Assembly: GCF_042665095.1 (NCBI RefSeq)
Contig: NZ_JBHTBV010000002.1
Origin: Gordonibacter pamelaeae
GTDB taxonomy: Bacteria > Actinomycetota > Coriobacteriia > Coriobacteriales > Eggerthellaceae
Reading direction: 5' to 3' (one strand)
DNA: 64,000 nucleotides
Positions 8,099 to 16,041 of this stretch are shown one piece after another; the stretch's first letter is position 1; each line of letters starts with the position of its first letter. The notes below the pieces were generated by a model. The model was given only the letters and a program-made list of their open reading frames with translations. It was not told the DNA's origin and searched no databases. Both the position numbers and the translations under genes were made by a program.

Positions 8099-8910
8099 GC
8101 AGCCTCTTCCACCACGCGCGCCGCATCGGGGGCGTTGTCGGCGGCCTCTTCGCCATCGTCCTCGTCCGTCTCATAGATGTCGGCGATGGCGGTTTCGTCG
8201 AGCTGGGACGGCAATCCGTCGAACACGAGGCGGCCCTTCTTGAGCGCCACGATGCGGTCCGAGAACTCCAGCGCAAAGTCCACCTGATGCAGGTTCACGA
8301 GGCATGCGATGCCCAGCTCGTCGGCCGCCCAGCGCAGCTGCTCCATGACCGTGCGCGACGACTTCGGGTCGAGGCTAGCGATGGGCTCGTCGGCCAGCAT
8401 GAGCAGCGGGTCCTGAACGAGCGCCCGGGCGATGCCCACGCGCTGCTTCTGCCCGCCGGACAGCTGATCGGTGCGCGTGTAGGCGAAGTCGGCCAGGCCT
8501 ACCTGGTCGAGCACCTCGAAGGCGCGGCGCTTCTCTTCCTCAGAGAACAGCCCGAGCGCGCCAGCCACCGTGGATTTGTAGCCCAAGCGGCCCTGCAGCA
8601 CGTTCTCGATGGACGTGGCGCGGTACACCAGGTTGTAATGCTGGAAGATCATGCTGATGCAGCGGCGTACCTGGCGCAGCTCGCGGCCCTTCACGCGCGT
8701 GACGTCGCAGCCGTCGAACGCCACCGTACCCTGGGTGGGATCGACGAGGCGGTTCGCACAGCGCAGCAGCGTGGACTTGCCGGCGCCCGACGAGCCGATG
8801 ATGGACACGAACTCGCCGCGTGCCACCTCCATCGACACGCCGTCGAGTGCCTTCGACCAGCCGTCGTAGCTCTTCGTCAGGCTCCGCACCGCCAGCAGAG
8901 GCTCGGCCAT
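8095..8910 (-). CDS. phnC: PhnC, phosphonate importer ATPase
   Basis: ATPase subunit of the phosphonate ABC importer. Walker A is GSSGAGKST, the signature is LSGGQKQRVGIARAL, and Walker B is LMLADEPIASLDP, followed by the switch histidine in LVNLHQVDFA. The segment YDGWSKALDGVSMEV is the usual PhnC N-terminus. The ATG at MAEPLLAV overlaps the phnD stop by one base (TGATG). A short acidic tail (DEDDGEEAADNAPDA) extends past the core fold and is unlike typical PhnC. Confidence 0.93.
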   Translation of the reverse strand: MAEPLLAVRSLTKSYDGWSKALDGVSMEVARGEFVSIIGSSGAGKSTLLRCANRLVDPTQGTVAFDGCDVTRVKGRELRQVRRCISMIFQHYNLVYRATSIENVLQGRLGYKSTVAGALGLFSEEEKRRAFEVLDQVGLADFAYTRTDQLSGGQKQRVGIARALVQDPLLMLADEPIASLDPKSSRTVMEQLRWAADELGIACLVNLHQVDFALEFSDRIVALKKGRLVFDGLPSQLDETAIADIYETDEDDGEEAADNAPDAARVVEEAA

Positions 8911-10013
8911 CACGCGGCCCCTCCCAGCTTGCGGATGGGCTCGTACCACGCGTCGTCCGTTTCGACGAAGCACGTCTTTTCGGAATCCTTTTCGAACAGG
9001 CCCTTCGCGTTCTCATCCTCGGGATCGACGAAGATCTGCTTGTCGTCGGCCACCGCGTCGGAGCAGAAATACTCGACGATCTTCGTGCGGTCCTCCTCGG
9101 AAATGGAGTCCTCGTTGAAGCAGAAAGGCGAGTTCAGCACCGGCGTGATGGCGATGATGGTGAACTGCTTGCCGCGCACGGTGTCCATAGGCGCCTCGGC
9201 GTCGGCCTTGGCCTGGTACACCGCGCCCACGCTATTGGGCTCGCCGGACACGAGGTCCAGGTACATGTCCACGTCGACGTCGTCGAACGCGGCAGCGTCG
9301 GCGTCGCCCGAGAGCAGGTTCACCACCGAGCCCACGTGCGAGTTGCCGAACAGCACCTCGCTGAAGAAGCCGCCCGCCTCCAAGAGCACGTCGGAACTGT
9401 CCAGATCGAACCCCTCAACGATGCCGCTCGAAGGCACCTTGAAACCCGACGTGGAGGTGGCGGACACGAACGAGAACGACCCGCCCTTGATGCCCTCGAT
9501 GGAGTAGCCGCTGCCGCTCTTGTACGCGTCGGCGTCCTCGGTGCGCACGCAGATGCGGCTGTAGTAGCACGCCCCGTCCAGGCCGCCGTCCTCATCGCTG
9601 TTCGTGAACGCCGCCTGCACGGCGGGGTTCTTCTTGTTGGCCTGCACGTAGCCCTCGGGGCCGAGGAGCGCCATCTGCGCCTTGCCCGAGGCGATGGCCT
9701 CGATGGCCACGTTGTAGTCGGTGGTGGTCAGAAGCTCGGCCTTGCGCCCACAGGCCGCCAGGATGGCTGCGCCGATGGCCTCGCGCGACGACGTCATGTC
9801 CGACGAGGAGTTGTCCGGCAGCCACACGAACGTAATCGGCTCGGACGAGCCCTCGCCCGCACCCCCGCCGTTGCCGGACTGCGGGTCGGCCGCGCCCGCC
9901 GCCGCGCCCGACCCCCCGGCCGCGCAGCCCGTCATCACGCCGAACATGCCCGCCAATGCCACGGCCGCTCCGCCGGCCACGAACTGCCGCCTGCTCAGGT
10001 ACCCGTCTGCCAT
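8910..10013 (-). CDS. phnD: PhnD, phosphonate-binding lipoprotein with twin-arginine signal
   Basis: Extracellular solute-binding protein of the importer and first gene of the operon. The start MADGYLSRRQF is chosen for its AAAGGA site eight bases upstream. The signal combines a twin-arginine motif (SRRQFV) with a lipobox-like MTGC at about residue 28, so it is probably exported folded through Tat and then lipid-anchored. A glycine/alanine/serine linker (about residues 30-55) follows, then the binding domain with ITFVWLPDNSS, the family segment around MALLGPEGYVQA and FDDVDVDMYLD. About 367 residues, slightly longer than E. coli PhnD. The leader region upstream holds the phased repeat array at 10115-10202. 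Confidence 0.92.
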   Translation of the reverse strand: MADGYLSRRQFVAGGAAVALAGMFGVMTGCAAGGSGAAAGAADPQSGNGGGAGEGSSEPITFVWLPDNSSSDMTSSREAIGAAILAACGRKAELLTTTDYNVAIEAIASGKAQMALLGPEGYVQANKKNPAVQAAFTNSDEDGGLDGACYYSRICVRTEDADAYKSGSGYSIEGIKGGSFSFVSATSTSGFKVPSSGIVEGFDLDSSDVLLEAGGFFSEVLFGNSHVGSVVNLLSGDADAAAFDDVDVDMYLDLVSGEPNSVGAVYQAKADAEAPMDTVRGKQFTIIAITPVLNSPFCFNEDSISEEDRTKIVEYFCSDAVADDKQIFVDPEDENAKGLFEKDSEKTCFVETDDAWYEPIRKLGGAA

Positions 10014-10114
10014 TCGACCCATCCTTTCGCATTCCCGGCCTTGGCGCCGGAGTGTTGTCTCGTTGCCGCGCCGCCGGTTGCTCGGCGCGTTGCAGACCAT
10101 GCTACGAAAGGCAG

Positions 10115-10202
10115 GTAAAAGCGGGTTCAGGCGCACGTAAAGATGCTCCCAAGATCAGGCAAAGACGGGATCAGGATGGGGAAAGGGCAGCGTAAAGAGC
10201 AC
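10115..10202 (-). promoter_or_regulatory. 11-bp-phased direct repeat array upstream of phnD (putative Pho box)
   Basis: Eight consecutive 11-bp units lie about 100 bases upstream of phnD. On the plus strand, units beginning G(T/C/A)AAAG start at 10115, 10137, 10159, 10181 and 10192, that is at 22, 22, 22 and 11 bases; the alternate units start TTCAGG, CCCAAG and ATCAGG. Read toward phnD the half-site is CTTTAC-like. Tandem direct repeats with one-helical-turn spacing are the hallmark of OmpR/PhoB-family sites, and a phosphonate operon is a classic Pho target. The periodicity is seen directly; the regulator is inferred. Confidence 0.5.
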
Positions 10203-10269
10203 CGATCCCGTGACAGAGGGGATTTTGCCGCCCATGAAACTTTTGACGATGGAGCAAACTTGCACGGCG

Positions 10270-10297
10270 TTGCGCGCCCCGCCACGCATGCTATAAT
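10270..10297 (+). promoter_or_regulatory. Promoter of putative antitoxin RNA
   Basis: TTGCGC (10270-10275), a 16-bp spacer and a perfect extended -10, TGCTATAAT (TATAAT at 10292-10297). It drives transcription to the right, into the 3' end of the small minus-strand gene at 10388-10534. No plus-strand coding sequence follows it. It is the strongest-looking promoter in this part of the window. Confidence 0.6.
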
Positions 10298-10303
10298 GCA
10301 GGA

Positions 10304-10408
10304 GCACCGACAAAGCCCGTCTCAACCTCGCAAGAGGTCAGCCTACACGGGCGGCGCGGGTTTACCCAGATCGGCGACTAGTTCCAGCTAGCGCCGATCT
10401 TCTTTGTG
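10304..10408 (+). ncRNA. Putative antisense antitoxin RNA (type I TA)
   Basis: Short untranslated RNA expected to start near 10304 and end at a hairpin with AGATCGGCG (10368-10376) and CGCCGATCT (10392-10400) arms followed by TCTTTGTG. Within it, nested stems GCCCGT/ACGGGC and ACCTC/GAGGT form a second hairpin near 10315-10352. The RNA is antisense to the last codons and 3' UTR of the toxin-like gene at 10388-10534. This convergent layout with overlapping 3' ends resembles Fst/par and TxpA/RatA-type loci. Expression has not been shown; the call rests on promoter, terminator and layout. Confidence 0.5.
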
Positions 10409-10534
10409 CTCGGGGTCTCCCCCTCTTCCCACGTCGTCCCTCCGCTTATATTCCCAGACAGCCAGAACGAACCCGGCTATCGTCGCCACCGCTGCGGCGG
10501 CGTACAGGATTTCAAGAGCGCATTCGATGCTCAT
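10388..10534 (-). CDS. Small membrane peptide, putative type I toxin (48 aa)
   Basis: A 48-residue peptide, MSIECALEILYAAAAVATIA followed by GFVLAVWEYKRRDD and a charged tail ending KEDRR. It has one hydrophobic helix (about residues 6-27), a tryptophan at the interface and a basic/acidic C-terminus, the architecture of Fst/Ldr and holin-like type I toxins. A very strong ribosome site, GGGGAGG, lies seven to eight bases before the ATG. A possible promoter is TTGCAA and CATAGT 18 bases apart near 10574-10604. A strong convergent antisense promoter faces its 3' end, and transcripts from both directions have hairpins at their ends (GCCCGT...ACGGGC then TTTGTC for this one). A simple small membrane protein of other function cannot be excluded. 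Confidence 0.55.
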   Translation of the reverse strand: MSIECALEILYAAAAVATIAGFVLAVWEYKRRDDVGRGGDPEHKEDRR

Positions 10535-10629
10535 AGGCGATCACCTCCCCTTTGAGAGAAACGCCGCCCACTCGGGACTATGCCGGCACAAGTGACATTC
10601 TTGCAAACATTCCCCGTGCTTTAATTGCT

Positions 10630-10661
10630 CGAAAAAGCTCTCAATAGATGAGAGCTTTTTC
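10630..10661. terminator. Bidirectional terminator
   Basis: Perfect 13-bp stem with CGAAAAAGCTCTC and GAGAGCTTTTTCG arms; the A/T-rich ends give a U-tract in both directions. It ends the aldo/keto reductase transcript (minus strand) and insulates the small toxin-like locus. Confidence 0.8.
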
Positions 10662-10695
10662 GCGTACGGTATTCAATTCGACGGACCGCCCTGTC

Positions 10696-11816
10696 CTATT
10701 CGAAGTGCTCGGCGGCCACTTCGAGTTGATGCACGATGTCGATGCTCTGGGGGCACATGGACTCGCAGGCACCGCAGGCGATGCACTCCGAGGCCGGCTT
10801 CACGGCCTGCCACGAGTAGAGGCCCTTCGCGAAGGCACGGTTGCCGGTCATGAGCTCAAGGTTCAGCAGGCTCATGATCTCGGGGATGGCCACGCCCTGC
10901 GGGCAGTCCTTCACACAGTAGCGGCAGTTCGTGCAGGGCACGGCGGCCAGCTTCTCAAGCATCTCGCGCGCTTCGGCCAGCGCGCGCTCCTCCTCGGGCG
11001 AGAACGGCGCGCTCGCCCGGAACTCGGCCACGTTCTGGCGCGTTTGCTCGATCGTGGACATGCCCGAGAGCACCGTGAGCACGTTCGGCAGGTTGTAGCA
11101 GAAGCGGTACGCCCATGAAGCCATGCTCAGGTCGGGACGGCACGCCAAAAGCGGCGCGGCCACCTGCTCGGGCAGCTCGGCCAGCCGCCCGCCGCGCGCG
11201 GGCTCCATGACCACCACGGGCACGCCGTGCTTGGCGGCCACCTCCATGCAGGCGCGCGACCGCGTGACCGGGTTCTCCCAATCCAGATAGTTCACCTGCA
11301 GCTGCACGAAGTCGGCGTCGGGGTGCGCCTCGAGCAGCGCGTCGAGCGCCTCGGGCCGTCGTGCATGGAGAAGCCCCAGTTGCGGATGCGGCCGGCCGCC
11401 TTCTGCTCGCGCACGAAGTCCCACATGCCGTACTCGTCGAACTTGGCCGTGCGCGGGCCGCCCACGTTGTGCAGCAGGTAGAAGTCGATGTAGTCGGTGC
11501 CCAGGCGCTCAAGCGACGTGCCCAGGTTGGACTTCGCCTCCTCGGCGCTGCCGATGGCCCACGCCAGGCACTTCGTCGCGATGGTGAACGACTCGCGCGG
11601 ATGCCGCGCCACGAGCGCTTGGCCAAGCGCCTTCTCCGAGGCGCCCTCGTGGTAGACGAACGCCGTGTCGAAGTACGTGCCGCCGCCTTCCAGGAACGCA
11701 TCCACCATCTGCTCGAGCTGCGCAAGGTCGATGCTCTGCTGGTCGGCGGGATCGAGCAGCGGCAAGCGCATGCAGCCGAAGCCGAGCTTCGGCGTGGATT
11801 CCAAATCGGGCCTCAT
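10696..11816 (-). pseudogene. Aldo/keto reductase with two [4Fe-4S] motifs, frameshifted
   Basis: The N-terminal part (from MRPDLESTPKLGFGCMRLP) is an aldo/keto reductase barrel with the NADPH-enzyme landmarks YFDTAFVYHEG (catalytic Tyr), K in TKCLAW and IDFYLLHNVG. The reading frame is lost after NWGFSMHDGP near 11353-11357, where one base is missing in a short C/G run; the other frame resumes at EALDALLEAHPDADFVQLQ, exactly where the family continues. The C-terminal part holds CTNCRYCVKDCP and CIACGACESMCP, two ferredoxin-type clusters. This is the widespread anaerobe AKR-ferredoxin fusion (about 370 residues). Either a recent inactivating mutation or an assembly error; all key motifs are otherwise intact. 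Confidence 0.8.
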
Positions 11817-11908
11817 GGGGGTCTCCTCTCGTCAGGATTGCCCGACCATCATAGAACTTGGAGCGCACTCGAAGTCAAGCGGAAATTTCGCACAGGATGC
11901 TCGCGGCC

Positions 11909-12796
11909 TCACACCGAGCGCAGGTCGTCGAACAGGCGGGCGTACTCGTCTCCGAACACGCTGCCCTTGGGGCGGATGAACGTGATGTCGTGTTCGATGA
12001 GGTGGCCCGCCAACGGGATGCGCGCGAGCGTGCCAGCTTCGAGCTCGCAGACCACGGCGGCGCCGTAGAGGAAGGCGATGCCGTAGCCGCTGGCAGCGAA
12101 CTGCTTTATGATGTTGACGCTCTCCACTTCCGTCGCCCGCGCGAAGCTGTCCACCGAAAGGTTCCGGGCGGCCAGGGCGTGCTCGAGCACGGCGCGCGTG
12201 CCGGAGCCGCGCTCCCGCACCAGGATGTGCTGGTCGAGCAGGTCCTCGAAGCGCTGGGGCTCCTTCACGCCGGCAAGCGGCGCGTCGGGAGCGCAGACCG
12301 CCATGAGGTGCTCGGTGGCGAACACGCGCCAGTCGTAGGCGCTCTTGTCGAAGAACCCCTCTACGAGCGCGCAGTCGATCTCGCCGGCATGCAGCTGCGC
12401 CAGCAAGCGCTCGGTGTCGGACGAGGCGATGCGCACCTGCACCTCGGGATGATCCACCAGGTAGTGCGCCAGCGGCTCCGCCAGCACGTACTCGCCGGCG
12501 GTGAGCGTCATGCCCAGCCGCAGGCGGCGGCGCGGCCCAGCCAACGCGGCGATGGCGTCGCGCAGCGTGGCCTCGTCGTGCGCCATGGTGGCCGCGGCGT
12601 CGCGCAGCAGCTCGCCCGCCGGCGTGAGCGCGAGCTTCTTGCCGCGGTAGGAGAGCAGCTTCGCGCCGTACGCCTTCTCCAGATAAGCGATGTGCTGCGA
12701 CACGGCGGGTTGCGTGATATTGAGCTCCGCCGCCGACCGGGTGTAGTTCAACGTTCGGCACACGCTCAAGAACGTGCTCATGCGGAAATCTTGCAT
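11909..12796 (-). CDS. LysR-family transcriptional regulator
   Basis: 295 residues with an N-terminal winged helix-turn-helix (FLSVCRTLNYTRSAAELNITQPAVSQHIAYLEKAYG region, about residues 9-45) and a C-terminal co-inducer domain (RLRLGMTLTAGEYVLAEPL onward). It is divergent from the TDT-family exporter gene at 12972 with a 175-base AT-rich gap that holds a dyad. LysR regulators usually control the divergent neighbour, so it probably regulates the exporter and itself. The inducer cannot be deduced. Confidence 0.9.
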   Translation of the reverse strand: MQDFRMSTFLSVCRTLNYTRSAAELNITQPAVSQHIAYLEKAYGAKLLSYRGKKLALTPAGELLRDAAATMAHDEATLRDAIAALAGPRRRLRLGMTLTAGEYVLAEPLAHYLVDHPEVQVRIASSDTERLLAQLHAGEIDCALVEGFFDKSAYDWRVFATEHLMAVCAPDAPLAGVKEPQRFEDLLDQHILVRERGSGTRAVLEHALAARNLSVDSFARATEVESVNIIKQFAASGYGIAFLYGAAVVCELEAGTLARIPLAGHLIEHDITFIRPKGSVFGDEYARLFDDLRSV

Positions 12797-12909
12797 GGTA
12801 ATCCTTTCGTTGCTTGTGCTCGCACGACGGGCGCGGTATCGTCGGCGTCATAACGGCGCACATCACCTGCCCTTTTACTGCGCAGAAGTGCCAAGCGATC
12901 GACAATCTA

Positions 12910-12941
12910 TTATATATAGTTATCAACGCATAACGATATAT
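12910..12941. promoter_or_regulatory. AT-rich dyad in LysR/TDT intergenic region
   Basis: Inverted repeat GTTAT-N6-ATAAC (12919-12934) embedded in a wider near-symmetrical TATATA flank. It sits midway between two divergent genes, one of which encodes a LysR regulator, so it is a good candidate LysR binding site. It contrasts with the GC-rich surroundings. Confidence 0.5.
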
Positions 12942-12971
12942 AATTTTTCTTTTTGATAGGAGCATGCCAGA

Positions 12972-14006
12972 ATGCGTCTAAGCAAATCTAAGGACGGCAT
13001 TGAAAGGCACGTGACCATGCGCGACATCATAGAGAAAGTACCCATTCCCACGGCGGGCGTCGCCCTTGCCCTCACGGCGCTGGGCAACCTGCTGCAGCCG
13101 GCCTACGAGGGCATCCATATCCTCTGCGGCGCCGTCGCGCTGTTCCTCATCGTGCTGTTGGCGGCGAAGGCGGTCATGTTTCCCCAGCTTATCCGCGACG
13201 ATCTGCATAACTCCATCATGGCCAGCGTCAGCGGCACCGTGTTCATGACGCTTATGCAGTTCTCCAACTACCTGGCGCCGCTGGCCTTCGGCCCCGCGTT
13301 CGCGCTCTGGGTGGCGGCCACGATGGCGCACCTGGCTCTCATCGTGTGGTTCACGGTGCGCTTCTTCCGCCCGTTCAAGCTGCACGAGGTGTTCCCCACC
13401 TACTTCATCTGCTATGTGGGCATCGTGGTGGCCTCGGTCACGTCGCCCGTGTTCGGGATGCAGGCCTTGGGCCAGGCTATCTTCTGGTTCGGCTTCGCGT
13501 GCTACGCGGCGCTGCTGGTGCTGGTGACGTACCGCTACGCCAAGCACGAGGTGCCCGAGGGCGCGCGCCCGCTGTTCTGCATCTACACCGCCCCCATGAG
13601 CCTGTCCATCGTGGGCTACCTGGCCGTGACGGACGCGCCGAACGCCCTGCTCGTGAGCGTGATGATGGTGCTGGCCCAGGTGCTGTTCCTGGTGGTGCTC
13701 TCCCGCCTGCCGCACCTGTTGCGCCTGAAGTTCTACCCCAGCTACGCGGCCATGACGTTCCCCTTCGTCATAACGGCCACGGCGCTCGGCCAGGGCACGG
13801 CATTTTTCCGAGCGAACGGCGTAGCGCTTCCCTTCGCCTTCGACGTGGTGTTCTACGTGGAGGTTGCGCTGGCCACGATCATGGTGGCCTACGTGCTGGC
13901 GCACTACCTGCGCTTCTTCTTCCGCCGCATCGAGCAGCCGCAAAGCGTGGCCGTGCTCAAGGAGAACGCGCAGATCGCGCGCTTCTCGGAGAACTTCGAC
14001 AACTAG
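12972..14006 (+). CDS. TDT-family (TehA/SLAC1-like) membrane transporter
   Basis: 344 residues with about ten hydrophobic helices. The N-terminal IPTAGVALALTALGNLLQ and the alternating helix pattern match the tellurite-resistance/dicarboxylate transporter family, whose members export anions such as tellurite-related species, malate, sulfite or act as anion channels. The ATG used has AGGAG nine bases upstream; an internal ATG (MRDIIEKV, 15 codons later) would give the more usual family start. Divergent LysR control is likely. The substrate is unknown. Confidence 0.8.
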   Translation: MRLSKSKDGIERHVTMRDIIEKVPIPTAGVALALTALGNLLQPAYEGIHILCGAVALFLIVLLAAKAVMFPQLIRDDLHNSIMASVSGTVFMTLMQFSNYLAPLAFGPAFALWVAATMAHLALIVWFTVRFFRPFKLHEVFPTYFICYVGIVVASVTSPVFGMQALGQAIFWFGFACYAALLVLVTYRYAKHEVPEGARPLFCIYTAPMSLSIVGYLAVTDAPNALLVSVMMVLAQVLFLVVLSRLPHLLRLKFYPSYAAMTFPFVITATALGQGTAFFRANGVALPFAFDVVFYVEVALATIMVAYVLAHYLRFFFRRIEQPQSVAVLKENAQIARFSENFDN

Positions 14007-14021
14007 CCTCCCCTTTTCTTG

Positions 14022-14050
14022 CGAACAGGCCCCACTGCGGGGCCTGTTCG
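14022..14050. terminator. Hairpin between convergent genes
   Basis: Twelve-pair stem CGAACAGGCCCC / GGGGCCTGTTCG with a short loop, between the ends of the TDT gene (plus) and the alarmone synthetase gene (minus). There is no clear U-tract, so it may be a weak bidirectional terminator. Confidence 0.55.
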
Positions 14051-14107
14051 TGTGTGGGGGAGGGATGCTCGCGTCCGGCCATCCGGGCACCCGGACGGCC
14101 GCAGCCG

Positions 14108-14851
14108 CTAGTCGTCCACCTCGAGGGCGCCGGCGAGAATCTGCATGCGGGCCTCCACGTCCTCGATGATGCGGCTGCAGTCCTTCAGCTCGTCGTAGGA
14201 GTCGATGCCCTCCACCTCGCTCACGGCCTTGTACTTCAGGTCGTGCTCGAGGCTGGCCCAGAAGTCCATGGCAATGGTGCGCAGCTGCACCTCCACGGGG
14301 ATGAGCTCCTTGTTGTCAAGGAAGTACACGGGGATACGCACGATGACGTGCAGGCTGCGGTAGCCGTTGGGCTTGGGGTCGGCGATGTAGTCTTTCACGG
14401 TGACGATGGTGAGGTCGTCCTGCTTGCGCAAAAGCTCCAGCAGGTTGTACACGTCGTGGATGTACGAGCAGATCACGCGCACGCCCGCGATGTCCATGAT
14501 GTAGCGCTCCATGTTCTCGAGCGTGGGCTCCTTGCCGTAGCGGCCCAGCTTCTCGAAGATGCTCGCCGGCTTCTTGATGCGCGATTCCACGTGGTGGATG
14601 GGGTTGCGGTGCTTCTTGAGGTTGAGGTCCTGGTCGAGGATCTCGAAGCGCACCTCCATCTCGCGCATGGCGGCCTGGTACTTCTGGATGATCTCGCGCG
14701 TCTTCGCCTCCATGTCCTTGAGGCGGGTCAGCTCGTCGATGGGCTCGCGCAGGTCGTCGGTCACGCTGAACGGGGGGCGCTCCTGCGGCTGTTCCTTCTT
14801 CTCCCCCACGGCGAGCCGCTGGTCCGACCGCTGCTGCGATGCATCTGGCAT
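14108..14851 (-). CDS. Small alarmone synthetase (RelA/SpoT domain only)
   Basis: A stand-alone (p)ppGpp synthetase of the RelQ/RelP type: it makes guanosine tetra/pentaphosphate from GTP/GDP and ATP. The RelA/SpoT domain shows RIKKPASIFEKL, DIAGVRVICSYIHDVY, KPNGYRSLHVIV and the substrate-site segment EVQLRTIAMDFWASLEHDLKYK (partly). No HD hydrolase, TGS or ACT domain is present in 247 residues. The start MPDASQQRSDQ is chosen for AAGGAG seven to eight bases upstream; the first ~30 residues are a low-complexity lead. It has no operon partners, suggesting separate stress control. Confidence 0.9.
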   Translation of the reverse strand: MPDASQQRSDQRLAVGEKKEQPQERPPFSVTDDLREPIDELTRLKDMEAKTREIIQKYQAAMREMEVRFEILDQDLNLKKHRNPIHHVESRIKKPASIFEKLGRYGKEPTLENMERYIMDIAGVRVICSYIHDVYNLLELLRKQDDLTIVTVKDYIADPKPNGYRSLHVIVRIPVYFLDNKELIPVEVQLRTIAMDFWASLEHDLKYKAVSEVEGIDSYDELKDCSRIIEDVEARMQILAGALEVDD

Positions 14852-15065
14852 GTTGTTGCTCCTTGGCGAAAGGTTGCTCTCCTCGGCGCCCATGATAGCG
14901 CGACAGGCCCGCGCGCCGGCGTTTGCGCGCGTAATCTCGCGCAAATCACCAGATGCTTGAGGGAGGGGGTGAGAAAGGGAGTAGGGAATGCGGGCGCTGC
15001 GGATGCGCGGGATGGCGTGGGCGGACCGGCATGCACGCGGCCCGCTTATGGGGGGGGGCTGGAGG

Positions 15066-15121
15066 CGCGTGCGCGACGGTGCAGGCGGGCGCGAGCGTGC
15101 GCGACGGTGCGAGCGGACGCG
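15066..15121. repeat. 28-bp direct tandem repeat
   Basis: Two adjacent 28-bp units beginning GCGTGCGCGACGGTGC, differing at a few positions, in the 344-base gap between the alarmone synthetase and the MerR gene. The rest of this gap is G-rich and shows no gene; a -10-like TATGCT near 15140 may serve the MerR gene. Confidence 0.6.
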
Positions 15122-15195
15122 GGCGGGCGTCGGCGTGTGGTATGCTGCACGCAGGGGACGACCGCCGGGGGCGCCGGCGCGAGGGAGGGGTTCGC

Positions 15196-15993
15196 ATGTA
15201 CCGCATCAAGGAGTTCGCGGCGATGACGGGGCTGCCGCCGTCGAAGATCAGGTTCTACGAGAAGCACGGCCTGCTGGCCACGCGCCGCGAGGAGAACGGC
15301 TACCGGGTGTTCTCGCCCGAGGACGCCTTCCGCGCGAACGCGTTCCGCGTGCTGCTGCAGTACGGGTTCACCGTGGAGCAGGCCGTGGCCATGCTGGACG
15401 CCGAGCAGGGCACCGACGACTTCAAGCGCTCGCTGGAGGACCAGCAGGCAAAGCTGCGCCGCGAGGCCGACCTGCTGCGCTACCGGCTGGCGAAGATAGA
15501 CAGCGCGCTCGCGCTGATCGACGGGGGCGGCCGGGCGGCCTTCACGCTCGTGGACGCGCCCGACCAGCTGTACGTGAGCGCATCGGTGGGCCGCGACTTC
15601 GGCGTGTCGGTGGAAAACGAGCGGGAGATCGCCCTGTTCTACGACCTGCTGAGCATCACCAGCTGCGCGCGCATCATCGCCAAGCGCGACTTCGACGCGC
15701 CGGGCGAAACGGTGGACCCCAGCTACGTCATCGCCATGCCCGAGAGCGAGGAGCACCGGCTGGAAGGCGTCGACCGCGCGCACGTGGGCCGCCTGTGCCT
15801 GGGGAAATGCGTGCGGTTCCGGCGCCGCGTGACGCGGGCGGAGAGCGTGCGCAAGGAGACGTTCGCGGACCTGTTCGCCTACCTGGACGACCACGGCTAC
15901 GCGCTGCGGGGGGACGTGATCCTGTTCCCGTCGTTTCTGAACCTGGACGGGAACGGCAGCGATATCGAGACGCTGTTCGCCCCGGTGAGATAA
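15196..15993 (+). CDS. MerR-family transcriptional regulator
   Basis: 265 residues. The N-terminus MYRIKEFAAMTGLPPSKIRF with YEKHGLLATRREENGYRVFS is a complete MerR winged-helix domain (residues 1-70), followed by a dimerisation helix (about 75-120) and a C-terminal ligand-binding region with the segment VENEREIALFYDLLSI. GAGGGAGG precedes the ATG. It converges with the flavoprotein gene at 16099-17856, whose promoter has the 19-bp spacer that MerR proteins act on, so that gene is its likely target. The ligand is unknown. Confidence 0.88.
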   Translation: MYRIKEFAAMTGLPPSKIRFYEKHGLLATRREENGYRVFSPEDAFRANAFRVLLQYGFTVEQAVAMLDAEQGTDDFKRSLEDQQAKLRREADLLRYRLAKIDSALALIDGGGRAAFTLVDAPDQLYVSASVGRDFGVSVENEREIALFYDLLSITSCARIIAKRDFDAPGETVDPSYVIAMPESEEHRLEGVDRAHVGRLCLGKCVRFRRRVTRAESVRKETFADLFAYLDDHGYALRGDVILFPSFLNLDGNGSDIETLFAPVR

Positions 15994-16041
15994 AGGCGCC
16001 CCGCCGTTGGAGGGAGAGGAGGCGGCGGGGCGGTCGGAGAG

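Noticed and set aside
10014..10114. Riboswitch in the phnD leader
   Set aside because: No recognisable aptamer pattern or terminator/antiterminator pair; the leader is explained better by the phased repeats upstream.
10404..10595. 63-residue plus-strand frame opposite the putative toxin
   Set aside because: Its start has no ribosome site and its composition is unremarkable, whereas the minus-strand frame has a strong ribosome site and a clear membrane helix.
13346..15226. 626-residue plus-strand frame across the TDT and alarmone synthetase genes
   Set aside because: It runs out of frame through two well-recognised genes on opposite strands, with histidine/arginine-rich composition typical of shadows.
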